Of a DNA stretch of 64,000 nt, positions 43,132 to 51,181 are shown in pieces. Position 1 is the first letter of the stretch; every line of letters starts with the position of its first letter. The notes under the pieces were generated by a model that searched no databases, was not told the origin of the DNA, and was given only the letters and a program-made list of their open reading frames with translations. Position numbers and translations under genes: made by a program. Location: assembly GCF_018332715.1 (NCBI RefSeq), contig NZ_BOQP01000013.1:113605-177604 (forward strand), read 5' to 3'. The stretch comes from Winogradskya consettensis. Lineage in GTDB: Bacteria > Actinomycetota > Actinomycetes > Mycobacteriales > Micromonosporaceae.

Positions 43132-44559
43132 TCAGGCCGCGACTGCGGCTTCGGCCATCTGCTCCTCGGTGGGGCGCAGGCGGGGTGCGGCGAGGGCGGC
43201 CAGGATGTTCGCGGCAGCGAAGACAGCAGCGATCAGCAGACCCCGCTCGAACCCGCCGACCAGCGCCTCCTGCGGCTGAGCGCCATCGCCGAGCAGGCTC
43301 TCCACGTGCGAGGTGGAGAACGTCGTGATGATCGCCAGGCCGAGGGCGCCGCCGATCTGGTAGCCCGCGTTGACCACGCCGGAGGCCGCGCCGGCCTGTT
43401 CGTGGGTGACGTCGGCGACGGCGGAGATCGAGGCGGGGGTGCCGACGGCGATGATGCCGATGCCGAAGAGGACCAGGCCGGGCAGCACCGTGGCGGCGTA
43501 GGACGAGGTGGCGTCGGCCTGGGAGAGCAGGAGCAGGCCGGCGATGCTCAGGACGCCGCCGCCGATCTGGACGGGCTTGGTGCCGAAGCGGGTGACGAGC
43601 TGCGCGGAGACCACGGCGCTGGCGATCGCGGCGAAGCCCATCGGGAGGAATTCCAGGCCGGTTTCGAGGGCGGTGAGACCGCGGACCTGCTGGAGGAAGA
43701 TCGCGGTGAGGAAGAACATGGCCAGGAACGCCGCGCCGTTGAGTGCCAGCGCCAGCGTCGACGTGGTCATGCTTCGAACCCGGAAAAGCGTGAGGGGTAC
43801 GAGTGGAGCAGCCGAACGGGCCTCTACGCGTACGAAGGCGAACAGCAGAGCCGCACCACCGATGAGCAGGGCGATCACCTCGAAGGACGACCACCCGAGG
43901 GGTTCAGCCCGGATCACGCCGAGCACGATGGCCAGCAGGCCGGCGGTGCTCAACAGCGCACCGGCGACGTCGAACGTGCGCGGGCCGGTCCGGGATGCCC
44001 GGCTCTCCGCCACGATCGACGGCGCCAGCAGTGCCAGCACGATGGCGAAGGGCACGTTGACCAGGAAGATCCAACGCCAGGAGAGCGAGTCCACGAGTAC
44101 GCCGCCCGCGATCACACCCAGCGTGCCGCCCAGTCCGGCCAGGCCGCCCCAGATGCCCATCGCGATGTTGCGCTCACGACCGTGGGCGAACGTGACGGTG
44201 AGGATGGCGAACGCCGCCGGGGAGAGCAGTGCGCCACCGAGCCCCTGAACGGCTCGCAGCACGATGAGCTGGTCCGGCGATTGGGCCAGCCCGGCGAGCA
44301 GCGACGTCAGGCCGAACAGCAGCAGGCCGATCACGAACATCCGGCGTCGCCCGACGAGGTCGGCAACCCGGCCGCCGAGCAACAGGAAACCACCGAAGAG
44401 CAGGGTGTACGCGCTGATCACCCACTGCAGCGCGGAGGCACTGAACCCGAGATCCTGCTGTATGTCGGGCAGCGCCACGTTCACGATCGTCACGTCCAGC
44501 ACGACCATGAACTGCGCGACTGCCACTACGGCCAGGGTCGGCCATGGATTACGGGACAC
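43132..44559 (-). CDS. MFS efflux transporter, DHA2 type
   Basis: The 475-residue protein has 13-14 predicted helices. LDVTIVNVALPDIQQDLG is the motif D1 of drug:H+ antiporters, GGRVADLVGRRRMFVIGLLL is motif A, and LAGLGGTLGVIAGGVLVD the motif C region. It follows the TetR gene by 92 bases on the same strand, and the gap holds GTAC-rich palindromes, so the TetR protein very probably represses it. The substrate is unknown. Confidence 0.9.
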   Translation of the reverse strand: MSRNPWPTLAVVAVAQFMVVLDVTIVNVALPDIQQDLGFSASALQWVISAYTLLFGGFLLLGGRVADLVGRRRMFVIGLLLFGLTSLLAGLAQSPDQLIVLRAVQGLGGALLSPAAFAILTVTFAHGRERNIAMGIWGGLAGLGGTLGVIAGGVLVDSLSWRWIFLVNVPFAIVLALLAPSIVAESRASRTGPRTFDVAGALLSTAGLLAIVLGVIRAEPLGWSSFEVIALLIGGAALLFAFVRVEARSAAPLVPLTLFRVRSMTTSTLALALNGAAFLAMFFLTAIFLQQVRGLTALETGLEFLPMGFAAIASAVVSAQLVTRFGTKPVQIGGGVLSIAGLLLLSQADATSSYAATVLPGLVLFGIGIIAVGTPASISAVADVTHEQAGAASGVVNAGYQIGGALGLAIITTFSTSHVESLLGDGAQPQEALVGGFERGLLIAAVFAAANILAALAAPRLRPTEEQMAEAAVAA

Positions 44560-44594
44560 CGCTTCACCCCCACGCTCAAGCCGCCCTATGCGGC

Positions 44595-44624
44595 GTACAT
44601 GTACACCGTATATGTACGGCGTAC
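44595..44624. promoter_or_regulatory. TetR-type operator before the efflux gene
   Basis: GTACATGTACACCGTATATG followed by TAC is a 23-base palindrome (44595-44617) with two mismatched pairs. It runs into GTAC-GGC-GTAC (44614-44624). A matching GTAC-GAC-GTAC lies in front of the TetR gene itself, which supports one regulator acting at both places. Confidence 0.7.
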
Positions 44625-44651
44625 AGGAGCGTCAAGGGATGTGACGTTGCT

Positions 44652-45305
44652 CTACCGGATGCCTCGCACGCCCTGGACCAGCAGGTCGAGGTTGAGATCG
44701 AAGAAGTCGTCCTGACCGAAACAGCTGACCAGACCCGGGGCGGCTGCGATCAGGTGCGGGAACCGGGTCGGGGGCAGCGCTGTGAGCGTCGCGGTCTTGA
44801 GCCGGAGCCGGCCTTCCAGATCCTCGGGCGTGACGACCTCGCGCTGCCCCGGATCGCCGGCGACCAGCGCGACGACCGAGCAGAACAGGAACGTGGCGAC
44901 CTCCGCGGCCCGGTGCGGCTCCAGCCCGGCCTCGGCCAGGAGCGCGAGCACCCGCTCGGTCAGCTCCAGGCCGGCGTCGGCAACGAGAACCTGACGTGCC
45001 GCCATTCCGGCCACGGTCGGATGCGGGCGCAGGGCAACGGCGATGGCTTCGAGTACGTCGCGAAGCTGGGCGTCCCAGGGGGCCTCCGACGGCGGCGGCA
45101 GCTTGACGGCCTCGACAAGATGCGCGGCCAACGCGTCGAGCAGGGCTTCCTTGTCGTTGAAATGCCAGTACATGGCCATCGGCGTGACGCCGTTCTCCTG
45201 GGCCAGGCGCCGGATCGTCACGGCCTCCAGACCCTCGGCATCGGCGAGCGCCATCGCGCAGTCGACGATCACATCCCTGCTGAGACGCTGATTCCGCTTG
45301 GCCAT
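44652..45305 (-). CDS. TetR family repressor with TetR_C-type ligand domain
   Basis: The 217-residue protein starts MAKRNQRLSRDVIVDCAMAL. The helix-turn-helix is VTIRRLAQENGVTPMAMYWH, followed by FNDKEALLDALAAHLV; the YWHF(N/K)DKE pattern is that of the tetracycline-repressor class. The C-terminal domain ends DFFDLNLDLLVQGVRGIR. It is in the same direction as, and upstream of, the efflux gene, with shared operator motifs before both, so self-repression and efflux control are likely. Confidence 0.9.
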   Translation of the reverse strand: MAKRNQRLSRDVIVDCAMALADAEGLEAVTIRRLAQENGVTPMAMYWHFNDKEALLDALAAHLVEAVKLPPPSEAPWDAQLRDVLEAIAVALRPHPTVAGMAARQVLVADAGLELTERVLALLAEAGLEPHRAAEVATFLFCSVVALVAGDPGQREVVTPEDLEGRLRLKTATLTALPPTRFPHLIAAAPGLVSCFGQDDFFDLNLDLLVQGVRGIR

Positions 45306-45314
45306 GCGCCAACT

Positions 45315-45325
45315 GTACGACGTAC
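45315..45325. promoter_or_regulatory. GTAC-N3-GTAC half-site before the TetR gene
   Basis: GTACGACGTAC lies ten bases upstream of the TetR start and differs by one base from GTACGGCGTAC in front of the efflux gene. Probably an autoregulatory operator. Confidence 0.55.
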
Positions 45326-45489
45326 ATCGGCCGCTTCCCGCCGGCGGCCGCGAGATGGATCACGTCTGCGACTGTGGGATCAAGTGTTCACTCACGGCTA
45401 ACCTTCGGAAACAGAGCGCATTGGTGATTGTTCTTCAGCGGGAGCCCGAGTTGTCGATGAATCGTGGTGACACCGAGAGGAGCAGGCCG

Positions 45490-47094
45490 ATGCAGGGGCG
45501 CTTGACCGACGCCGACCAGCTGTCCGCTGCCCTTACCGAGCTCGAGGACCAGTACGTCTGGGCCGCGGATTCGTCGTACGACACCGCGACCGCGTACGAG
45601 CGCCAGGCCCGTGCCCTCGGCGACGAGCGGCTGATCACCCGCGCCCGGCTCTGCCAGGCGAACATGCTGATGCGCATGGGAGACGTCGCCGGCGCCGCCC
45701 GCCAGATCTGGGCTCTGCACCGCTGGGCCGCCGATCACGACGACCGCGTCCTGCAGGCCCGGACCCACCTCGTCTGGTCCAACATCCATCGCCACCTCGG
45801 CGACGCCGCGCAGTGCCTGGAACACGCCGTGCTCGCGGTTGAGCTGCTGGACGAGAGCGCGACGGCGTACATGCACGTCTGGCACCGCACCAAGCTCGCC
45901 GACGCGCTCGGGCTGGCCGGTTCGATGGACGCCGCCCGTGCCCGTTACGAACAGACCGAGGTGCTCGCCGCCGAACTCGGCGAACCGAAGCTGCTTCTCG
46001 GAGTGCTCAACAACTACGCGTACACCGAGCACGCCGCCGGCGAACACGAACGAGCCCAGGCCGTGACCAACCAACTCCAGCTGATCGCCCTGGAACACGG
46101 GCTCGAGCTGGACCCGGCCGGCCTGGACACGATCGGCGCCATCGAGATCGAGAACGGCAACTACTCAGAAGCCGAGCAACTGCTGCTGGAAGCCGTACGC
46201 AGGCACGAGCTCGGTAAGTACGAAGACGCCGACGCTCTCGCCGAGTACAAGCTCACGCTCGCCCGTGCACAGCGGTTCCTCGGCGTCACCGATCGTGCGC
46301 AGGACAGCCTCGACAGATCCCGGGAGCTGTGCGTCTCGCGGGGACTCGGCGATGTGCTGGTCCGCGTACATCAGGAACAGGCCGAGCTGCACGCGGCGCG
46401 AGGCGATTTCGCCGAGGCCTTCGCCGTCCACAAGATCTTCTTCGCCGCCCACCACGCCCTGCACTCTTCGCAGCGTGAGGCCCAGGCCCGCACCCGGCAG
46501 GCGATGTTCGAGACGACCGAGGCACGCCAGGAGGCCGAACGCTTCCGCGAGCAGGCCCGCCGCGACCCGCTGACCGGCCTGCGCAACCGCCGCTACCTCG
46601 ACGAACAGCTGCCCGAAATGATCGAGCAGTGCATCGGCCTCACCGTGGCCATCGTCGACCTCGACCACTTCAAACGGGTGAACGACCAGCTCTCCCACAA
46701 CATCGGCGACCAGGTGCTGATCCAGGTAGCCAAAATCCTCGAAACGGAGCTGGCAGCCGTCTCACCGGACGGCTTCGTCGCCCGAATGGGTGGCGAGGAA
46801 TTCCTGCTCGCCCTCCCCGGAATCACCGGCCCCGCCGCCGGCACCCACCTCGACGGCATCCGCGTCGCAATCTCCTCCTACGACTGGTCCGAACTGACCC
46901 ACGGCATGCCGATCACCGTGAGCATCGGGGTCGCGGGGCTGACCGACACGAACACCGCGTCGCAGGCCGCCCTGCTGTCCATCGCGGACCGCAACCTCTA
47001 CGTCGCCAAACACGCAGGCCGCGACCGGGTCGTCGCCGGCAAACACCTCGACGGCCGCCACCGCTCCTACCGCAACAGCGCCAACGCCGCCTAA
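45490..47094 (+). CDS. Diguanylate cyclase (GGDEF) with N-terminal TPR region
   Basis: The 534-residue cytoplasmic protein has TPR-like helical repeats over about residues 1-335 (for example ITRARLCQANMLMRMGDVAG and YSEAEQLLLEAVRRHELGKY), a coiled coil (AQARTRQAMFETTEARQEAE), and a GGDEF domain: RDPLTGLRNRRYLDEQLPEM, VDLDHFKRVNDQ and RMGGEEFLLALPG. The signature is GGEEF, so c-di-GMP synthesis is expected. No membrane segment. AGAGGAGCAGGCCG precedes ATG 45490; earlier in-frame starts (45457, 45298) lack this. Protein partners of the TPRs probably set its activity. Confidence 0.88.
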   Translation: MQGRLTDADQLSAALTELEDQYVWAADSSYDTATAYERQARALGDERLITRARLCQANMLMRMGDVAGAARQIWALHRWAADHDDRVLQARTHLVWSNIHRHLGDAAQCLEHAVLAVELLDESATAYMHVWHRTKLADALGLAGSMDAARARYEQTEVLAAELGEPKLLLGVLNNYAYTEHAAGEHERAQAVTNQLQLIALEHGLELDPAGLDTIGAIEIENGNYSEAEQLLLEAVRRHELGKYEDADALAEYKLTLARAQRFLGVTDRAQDSLDRSRELCVSRGLGDVLVRVHQEQAELHAARGDFAEAFAVHKIFFAAHHALHSSQREAQARTRQAMFETTEARQEAERFREQARRDPLTGLRNRRYLDEQLPEMIEQCIGLTVAIVDLDHFKRVNDQLSHNIGDQVLIQVAKILETELAAVSPDGFVARMGGEEFLLALPGITGPAAGTHLDGIRVAISSYDWSELTHGMPITVSIGVAGLTDTNTASQAALLSIADRNLYVAKHAGRDRVVAGKHLDGRHRSYRNSANAA

Positions 47095-47119
47095 CGCCGC
47101 CTGCTTTCTCTGCGCCGGC

Positions 47120-47208
47120 CCGATTCGCTGGGCCAGGCCGTTCCGCTGTGCCGGGCCGTTCCGCTGGGCCGGGCCGATTCGCTGCGCCGGGCCGTTTGGT
47201 CGGCTCGG
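47120..47208. repeat. Tandem array, 18-base units
   Basis: Four clean units and one decayed unit follow the GGDEF gene: CCGATTCGCTGGGCCAGG, CCGTTCCGCTGTGCCGGG, CCGTTCCGCTGGGCCGGG, CCGATTCGCTGCGCCGGG, then a shortened copy. Variation alternates between ATT and TTC. No gene is supported here. Confidence 0.8.
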
Positions 47209-47372
47209 CTCCGCTGGGGGCAGGCTTGGGCGGGTGCGTGCATCCGATATGCGGGGATGCGTCCGTGGCCCTCGTCCGGGTGGGCGACACGGCTGAAATT
47301 GATCATCTTCGAGCGCTACGCTGACCCCCTTGCTTCGGGGCGTAGTCTCGATTTCCGGGCCGGCCCCTCATG

Positions 47373-47458
47373 ATGTCGAGCTGATCAGCATGTCGAGCAG
47401 ATCAGCCAATTCGAGCAGATCAGCATGTCGAGCAGATCAGCACGTCCAGCAGATCAGC
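47373..47458. repeat. Tandem array, 17-base units, just before the methyltransferase gene
   Basis: Five units of ATGTCGAGCAGATCAGC type (17, 17, 18, 17 and 17 bases) end 13 bases before the methyltransferase ATG. Each contains the inverted segment GCTGATC or GATCAGC, so local pairing is possible. The position in the leader region invites a regulatory role. Confidence 0.85.
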
Positions 47459-47471
47459 GGAGGCGGTCGGT

Positions 47472-48281
47472 ATGACGAGTGACAGCGAGACGGCGCCGCC
47501 CGGGGTCAACCCGAACGTGCCGCATTCGGCCCGCATCTACGACTACTGGCTCGGCGGCAAGGACAATTTCGCCGCGGACAGACAGGTCGGCGACGCGATG
47601 CTGCAGGCGATCCCCGGCCTGCGTGCGATGGCCGCCGAGAACCGCAAGTTCGTGCACCGGGCAGCCCGCGACCTGGTCACCGGGGAAGGCCTGCGCCAGT
47701 TCCTCGACATCGGCACCGGCATCCCGACCCGCCCCAACCTCCACGAGATCGCCCAGCGCCTCGCCCCCGAGACCCGAGTGATCTATGTGGACAACGACCC
47801 GATCGTGCTCGTGCACGCCCGCGCGCTCATGGTCAGTAGCGAACAGGGACGATCCGAGTACATCTCGGCGGATATCCGCGACCCTGATTCGATTTTGACC
47901 GAAAAGGTTCTCCAGGAAACCCTCGACCTCAAGCAGCCCGTCGGCCTGACCCTCATCGCCATCCTGATGCTGCTCTCCGACGACGACGACCCGTGGGCCC
48001 TGGTCGCCCGGCTCCGCGACGCCCTCCCCTCGGGCAGCGTCCTAGCGATCACCCACCCCACCGCCGACTTCAACCCGGCAGCGGTCGGCGAAGCGGTCGC
48101 CTCAGCACGCGGCGCAGGCATGACCCTGGTCGCGCGCACCAAGGACGAAGTAGCACGCTTCTTCGGCGACTGGGAACTACTCCCGCCCGGCATCGTCCCG
48201 ACCTCCGCCTGGCGCCCGGACGCCCCGGTCGACAACCCCGAAGCCACCTACTACTGGGCCGGCGTCGCCCGCAAACCCTGA
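47472..48281 (+). CDS. SAM-dependent methyltransferase, PF04672 (DUF574) family
   Basis: The 269-residue protein has the family start NVPHSARIYDYWLGGKDNFA, the SAM-binding loop FLDIGTGIPTRPNLHEIAQ, VIYVDNDPIVLVHARALM (acidic end of strand two), and the closing strand LLPPGIVPTSAWRPDA with YYWAGVARKP. This family is much expanded in actinomycetes; substrates are mostly unknown. The gene is preceded by a 17-base tandem array and its last 26 bases belong to a 33-base tandem duplication. Confidence 0.92.
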   Translation: MTSDSETAPPGVNPNVPHSARIYDYWLGGKDNFAADRQVGDAMLQAIPGLRAMAAENRKFVHRAARDLVTGEGLRQFLDIGTGIPTRPNLHEIAQRLAPETRVIYVDNDPIVLVHARALMVSSEQGRSEYISADIRDPDSILTEKVLQETLDLKQPVGLTLIAILMLLSDDDDPWALVARLRDALPSGSVLAITHPTADFNPAAVGEAVASARGAGMTLVARTKDEVARFFGDWELLPPGIVPTSAWRPDAPVDNPEATYYWAGVARKP

Positions 48282-48352
48282 AGCCCCCGGGCCGGCGTCG
48301 CCCGCAAACCCTGAAGCCCCCGGGCCGACATCGCCCGCAAACCCCGATTCCC
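48256..48352. repeat. 33-base tandem duplication spanning the methyltransferase stop codon
   Basis: The unit beginning GGGCCGGCGTCGCCCGCAAA and ending CCTGAAGCCCCC is present at 48256-48288 and, identically, at 48289-48321, with a third, diverged copy to about 48352. The unit contains the last nine codons and the TGA, so the duplicated copies repeat the C-terminal coding sequence downstream of the true stop. Confidence 0.9.
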
Positions 48353-48508
48353 ACGGGTTTACGGTCAACCACAAGCACTGACGTGGCGGCTGGCTCACTG
48401 GTCGCAGCGATTGAGCTTCGACTGCTCAGGCGGCTCGTCCTGGGCCGGGCTTCAGCGGCCGGTGACTGCCAGGGACGGAGAGGTCTCCGGTTGGAGGACG
48501 GGTTGAGC

Positions 48509-48898
48509 GTGCCGCGCGGAGCGTGGATGGATGATGCGCAGTGCGTGGAGGCTGCGCTGAGTGCCGTCAGGACGGCGTGTCCGGGTGCGGTGCTCATCTC
48601 TGTGTCGACGTCGGACCAGGCGTACCGCGGATTTGTGATCGACGGTGTGTTCAGCGCGTACGGCACGGCCCTCGTCGAAGGCGCCGGCTTGGGTGCGCTG
48701 CGGGATGAGACGTCGCCGTGGTTGTCGTCGGTGGCTTGGGACTCAATTCTCGACGAGGACGAGTTCGGGTACGCCTGGCACGACCTCCGGGATGGTGCGT
48801 GGCATTCGGGAGGACATTCGGTGGTCGAGGCGGGCCGTGCGGCTCACCAGGAATCCCAGTGGATCACCGAGTTCGGGTCGGGTCGCTCGGCGGGGTGA
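48509..48898 (+). CDS. Hypothetical protein
   Basis: A 129-residue protein. GTG at 48509 is favoured by GGAGG ten bases upstream; TTG 48503 and ATG 48527 (MDDAQCVEAAL) are also in frame. The sequence alternates strands and helices (GAVLISVSTSDQAYRGFVID, then WLSSVAWDSILDEDEFGYAW) and looks like a compact alpha/beta protein of the kind seen among immunity-type or unknown families; none is recognised. Its end overlaps the convergent nitroreductase gene by 55 bases. Confidence 0.55.
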   Translation: MPRGAWMDDAQCVEAALSAVRTACPGAVLISVSTSDQAYRGFVIDGVFSAYGTALVEGAGLGALRDETSPWLSSVAWDSILDEDEFGYAWHDLRDGAWHSGGHSVVEAGRAAHQESQWITEFGSGRSAG

Positions 48899-49488
48899 AA
48901 TGCGGTGCCTTTTGTGTACGCGAGCGGGGTGAGGACCGCCTGCGCGACGGTTTCGTAGGGGATGCCCAGAATATCGGCCACGTCGCGCTCGCGGGCGCGG
49001 TGCATCGAGGTCCAGGCTGTCCCGAGGCCGCGGGCTCTCGCCGCGAGCATGAAGCTCCACATGCCGGGGAGGATGTTGCCCAGGCCGGCCTCGGCTGACG
49101 CTCGGTCGGGGCCGATTGTGCACCCGAGGACCAGGGCGGGGGCGTCGCCCATGTGGTCGCCCAGGAAGTCGGCGGAGCTCGCGACCCTGCCCTGAACCCG
49201 ATCGCGGGCAGCGTCCCCCGTCGAGAGCCCTGGGTAGTAGGGCGAAGCCTTGTAGCCGGCGTACACCTCGCGGTAGACCTGCCCGACTGCCTGGCGCTTC
49301 GCCTCGTCGCGGACGACGACGAAGCGCATGGTCACGACGTTCGAGCCCGACGGCGCCTGCAGGGCCATGGCCACGCACTCACGGATCAGCTCGTCGGGGA
49401 CGGGGCGTTCGAGGTCCAGTCGCTTGCGGACCGCCCGTGTGGTGGAGAGCAGCTGATCGGCGTCCAGTCCGAGAAGGGTCATGCCCAT
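48844..49488 (-). CDS. Nitroreductase family protein
   Basis: The 214-residue protein has the FMN-binding pattern of the family: STTRAVRKRLDLERPVPDEL (Arg-rich start), ALQAPSGSNVVTMRFVVVRD, then GLGTAWTSMHRARERDVADI and an end PAERPDPNSVIHWDSW. It probably reduces nitro compounds or quinones with NAD(P)H; some members are activated for other substrates. Start is ATG 49488 or 49482 (MTLLGLDAD). Confidence 0.88.
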   Translation of the reverse strand: MGMTLLGLDADQLLSTTRAVRKRLDLERPVPDELIRECVAMALQAPSGSNVVTMRFVVVRDEAKRQAVGQVYREVYAGYKASPYYPGLSTGDAARDRVQGRVASSADFLGDHMGDAPALVLGCTIGPDRASAEAGLGNILPGMWSFMLAARARGLGTAWTSMHRARERDVADILGIPYETVAQAVLTPLAYTKGTAFHPAERPDPNSVIHWDSW

Positions 49489-49722
49489 ATTCTGCGCGCC
49501 AAGATCAGCATGTGCCTGAAGCGGGAGTGGAACGCTCGGGGTGAGGTGGCCAACTCACGCAGAACGAAGGGTGCGGGCGGCTGTTCTGGCGCCCTCGGCG
49601 CCTTGGCCGGTCGGGCCCGGCCTCGACGGGAGTTGCGGTCTGCACCCACCACTCAGGCACGACATCCAGATTTTGATCTTCACCCTTTTGTCGCAGATAT
49701 CCGACTCCCGGGCCGGCCTTTC

Positions 49723-49890
49723 CACGAAAACGCGGCCCACGAAAACGCGGCCCGCGAATACCTGGCCTACGAAACCGCGGCCTCCGAGACGCAGCTTGTA
49801 AAAGACGCAGCTTGCGAAAGACGCGGCCTGTGAAAGACGCAGCTCGTGAAAGACGCGGCCTGTTCATACCCGGCCTGTTCATACCCGGCC
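49723..49890. repeat. Tandem array, 14-16 base units
   Basis: Eleven units lie in the 518-base gap between the nitroreductase and the next minus-strand gene. The first two are identical CACGAAAACGCGGCC; later ones drift through TACGAAACCGCGGCC and CGTGAAAGACGCGGCC to two copies of TGTTCATACCCGGCC. On the minus strand the consensus is GGCCGCGTTTTCGTG, which resembles GGCCGGCGTTTCGTG in the array at 43.1 kb. The rest of the gap has no supported gene. Confidence 0.85.
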
Positions 49891-50006
49891 GGCCGAGCGA
49901 TCCAGCACGGGGGAACCGGACCGCCCGGCCGGGATCCGGGCTGCGCACCGCTGGGGCGCGCGTTGAGCGACGCCGCAACCGGCGCCGCTCCTCTTCTATG
50001 ACGTTG

Positions 50007-50387
50007 TCAGGGCCGTAAACGTGGACGCTTCCGGGCCGGGGGATTCGGCAGGCGGCTGGCACGCACCAGGACCTGACGGACAGGCCCGGGGCGGCCGGTG
50101 CGCGGGTCGACCACGGTGCCCTCGACCTCCAGCCAGACGTCGCCCTCGTGCGGGATCGGCTTACCCCACTCGACGCGCTTGAGACGCATGACGAGCGGGC
50201 CGATCCCATAGCAGTAGTCGTGCTCCTCGAAGACGTGGATCGGCCATGCGGCGAGGCTGGCCTGCGGACGGCCGCCGCGGAACGCTGTCGCCGTTATTGA
50301 CCAGCCACGCAGGCCTGCGACCCCCGAGGGGCGGCGCGTTCGGGCGCAATGGACGTGCTCAGTGACGCGCGTGGGAATCACCGCCAT
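50007..50387 (-). CDS. Hypothetical protein
   Basis: A frame of up to 126 residues; the start is uncertain (ATG 50387 used here). The second half looks conserved and structured: PIHVFEEHDYCYGIGPLVMR, KRVEWGKPIPHEGDVWLEVE, then a basic tail. No family is recognised. It follows, and slightly overlaps, a small gene with a strong ribosome binding site. Confidence 0.5.
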   Translation of the reverse strand: MAVIPTRVTEHVHCARTRRPSGVAGLRGWSITATAFRGGRPQASLAAWPIHVFEEHDYCYGIGPLVMRLKRVEWGKPIPHEGDVWLEVEGTVVDPRTGRPGPVRQVLVRASRLPNPPARKRPRLRP

Positions 50388-50613
50388 CGTCCGGAAGGGG
50401 CGGACCCGGACGGATGCCGTCCTTCCGGGTCAATGCGTAGCGCACCCCTCCGAACCGGTGGGACACTGTGGCCGCGCGGGTGGTAGCCGCTCTCATGCCA
50501 TCGGTGTGTTGCTCGCCTCGAATGATGAGAGCCGGATTGCAACGTCTCTGCGCGTCAACAGCGTCGTTATCGGTGAGGGTCCAGAGTTCCGGGCCGGTGT
50601 TCGGGACAGACAT
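50359..50613 (-). CDS. Small hypothetical protein
   Basis: An 84-residue product beginning MSVPNTGPELWTLTDNDAVD and holding VSHRFGGVRYALTRKDG. GGAGGAAAGGT directly before the ATG at 50613 is one of the best ribosome binding sites in the window and decides the start. The stop overlaps the next gene by 29 bases, suggesting a two-gene operon. Function unknown. Confidence 0.55.
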   Translation of the reverse strand: MSVPNTGPELWTLTDNDAVDAQRRCNPALIIRGEQHTDGMRAATTRAATVSHRFGGVRYALTRKDGIRPGPPLPDDGGDSHARH

Positions 50614-50747
50614 ACCTTTCCTCCGCTCGGACGCCCCCGCCAGAGAGCCCCGCGTCAGTGGCCGCACGGGCCGTTCCGCGACCAACCCGTCACGCAAAGA
50701 TGTCACCCTCCGTGATCCCCATAGGGTGGGGTACGTGCGTTATCATG

Positions 50748-50788
50748 CTCACAATCATGTGAGAACGCAAGGCCAAATGCACGTGCAT
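50748..50788. promoter_or_regulatory. Paired palindromes before the DUF397 gene
   Basis: CTCACA-atca-TGTGAG (50748-50763) is followed by ATGCACGTGCAT (50777-50788), a perfect 12-base palindrome that also occurs in front of the Scr1-type regulator gene. Likely operator for the regulator encoded next door. Confidence 0.65.
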
Positions 50789-50860
50789 CTGCACAGCAGG
50801 TAGCCAGCGGGACACACATCGCCGGTCCCCGGACCGGTCTCACCGTTAGGGAGTCAAGTA

Positions 50861-51097
50861 ATGACGCGCATCTTCAACGGCATGCCCGCCGGCCAGCTGC
50901 AGGATGTGAGCTGGAAAAAGAGTGGCCGCAGCAACCCCAGCGGCAACTGCGTCGAGTGCGCGACCCTGCCGGACGGCAGCGTGGCGATGCGAAACTCCCG
51001 CGACCCGGAGGGCCCGGCCCTGATCTACACGCCTGCCGAGATCGAGGCTTTCCTCGGTGGGGTCCGCGATGGGGACTTCGACCACCTGCTTGGGTGA
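50861..51097 (+). CDS. DUF397 protein (Scr1 partner)
   Basis: The 78-residue protein has the DUF397 signature: VSWKKSGRSNPSGNCVECAT, PDGSVAMRNSRDPEGPALIY and TPAEIEAFLGGVRDGDFD. Family members pair with XRE/Scr1-type regulators in streptomycetes and relatives, in units that behave like toxin-antitoxin or developmental switches. TTAGGGAGTCAAGTA precedes the ATG. The regulator gene is convergent and 84 bases away, and both genes carry the same palindrome upstream. Confidence 0.93.
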   Translation: MTRIFNGMPAGQLQDVSWKKSGRSNPSGNCVECATLPDGSVAMRNSRDPEGPALIYTPAEIEAFLGGVRDGDFDHLLG

Positions 51098-51181
51098 ATC
51101 TCTGTAGCCACCCGAGTGACACCTGGGCGAATTAAATACAGAAAGTTACCGAGCCACGACCGAAGATCAATTCGGCCACTC

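Noticed and set aside
49723..49890. Repeat array considered as a CRISPR
   Set aside because: Units are 14-16 bases and directly adjacent with no spacers, and no cas gene is in the window.
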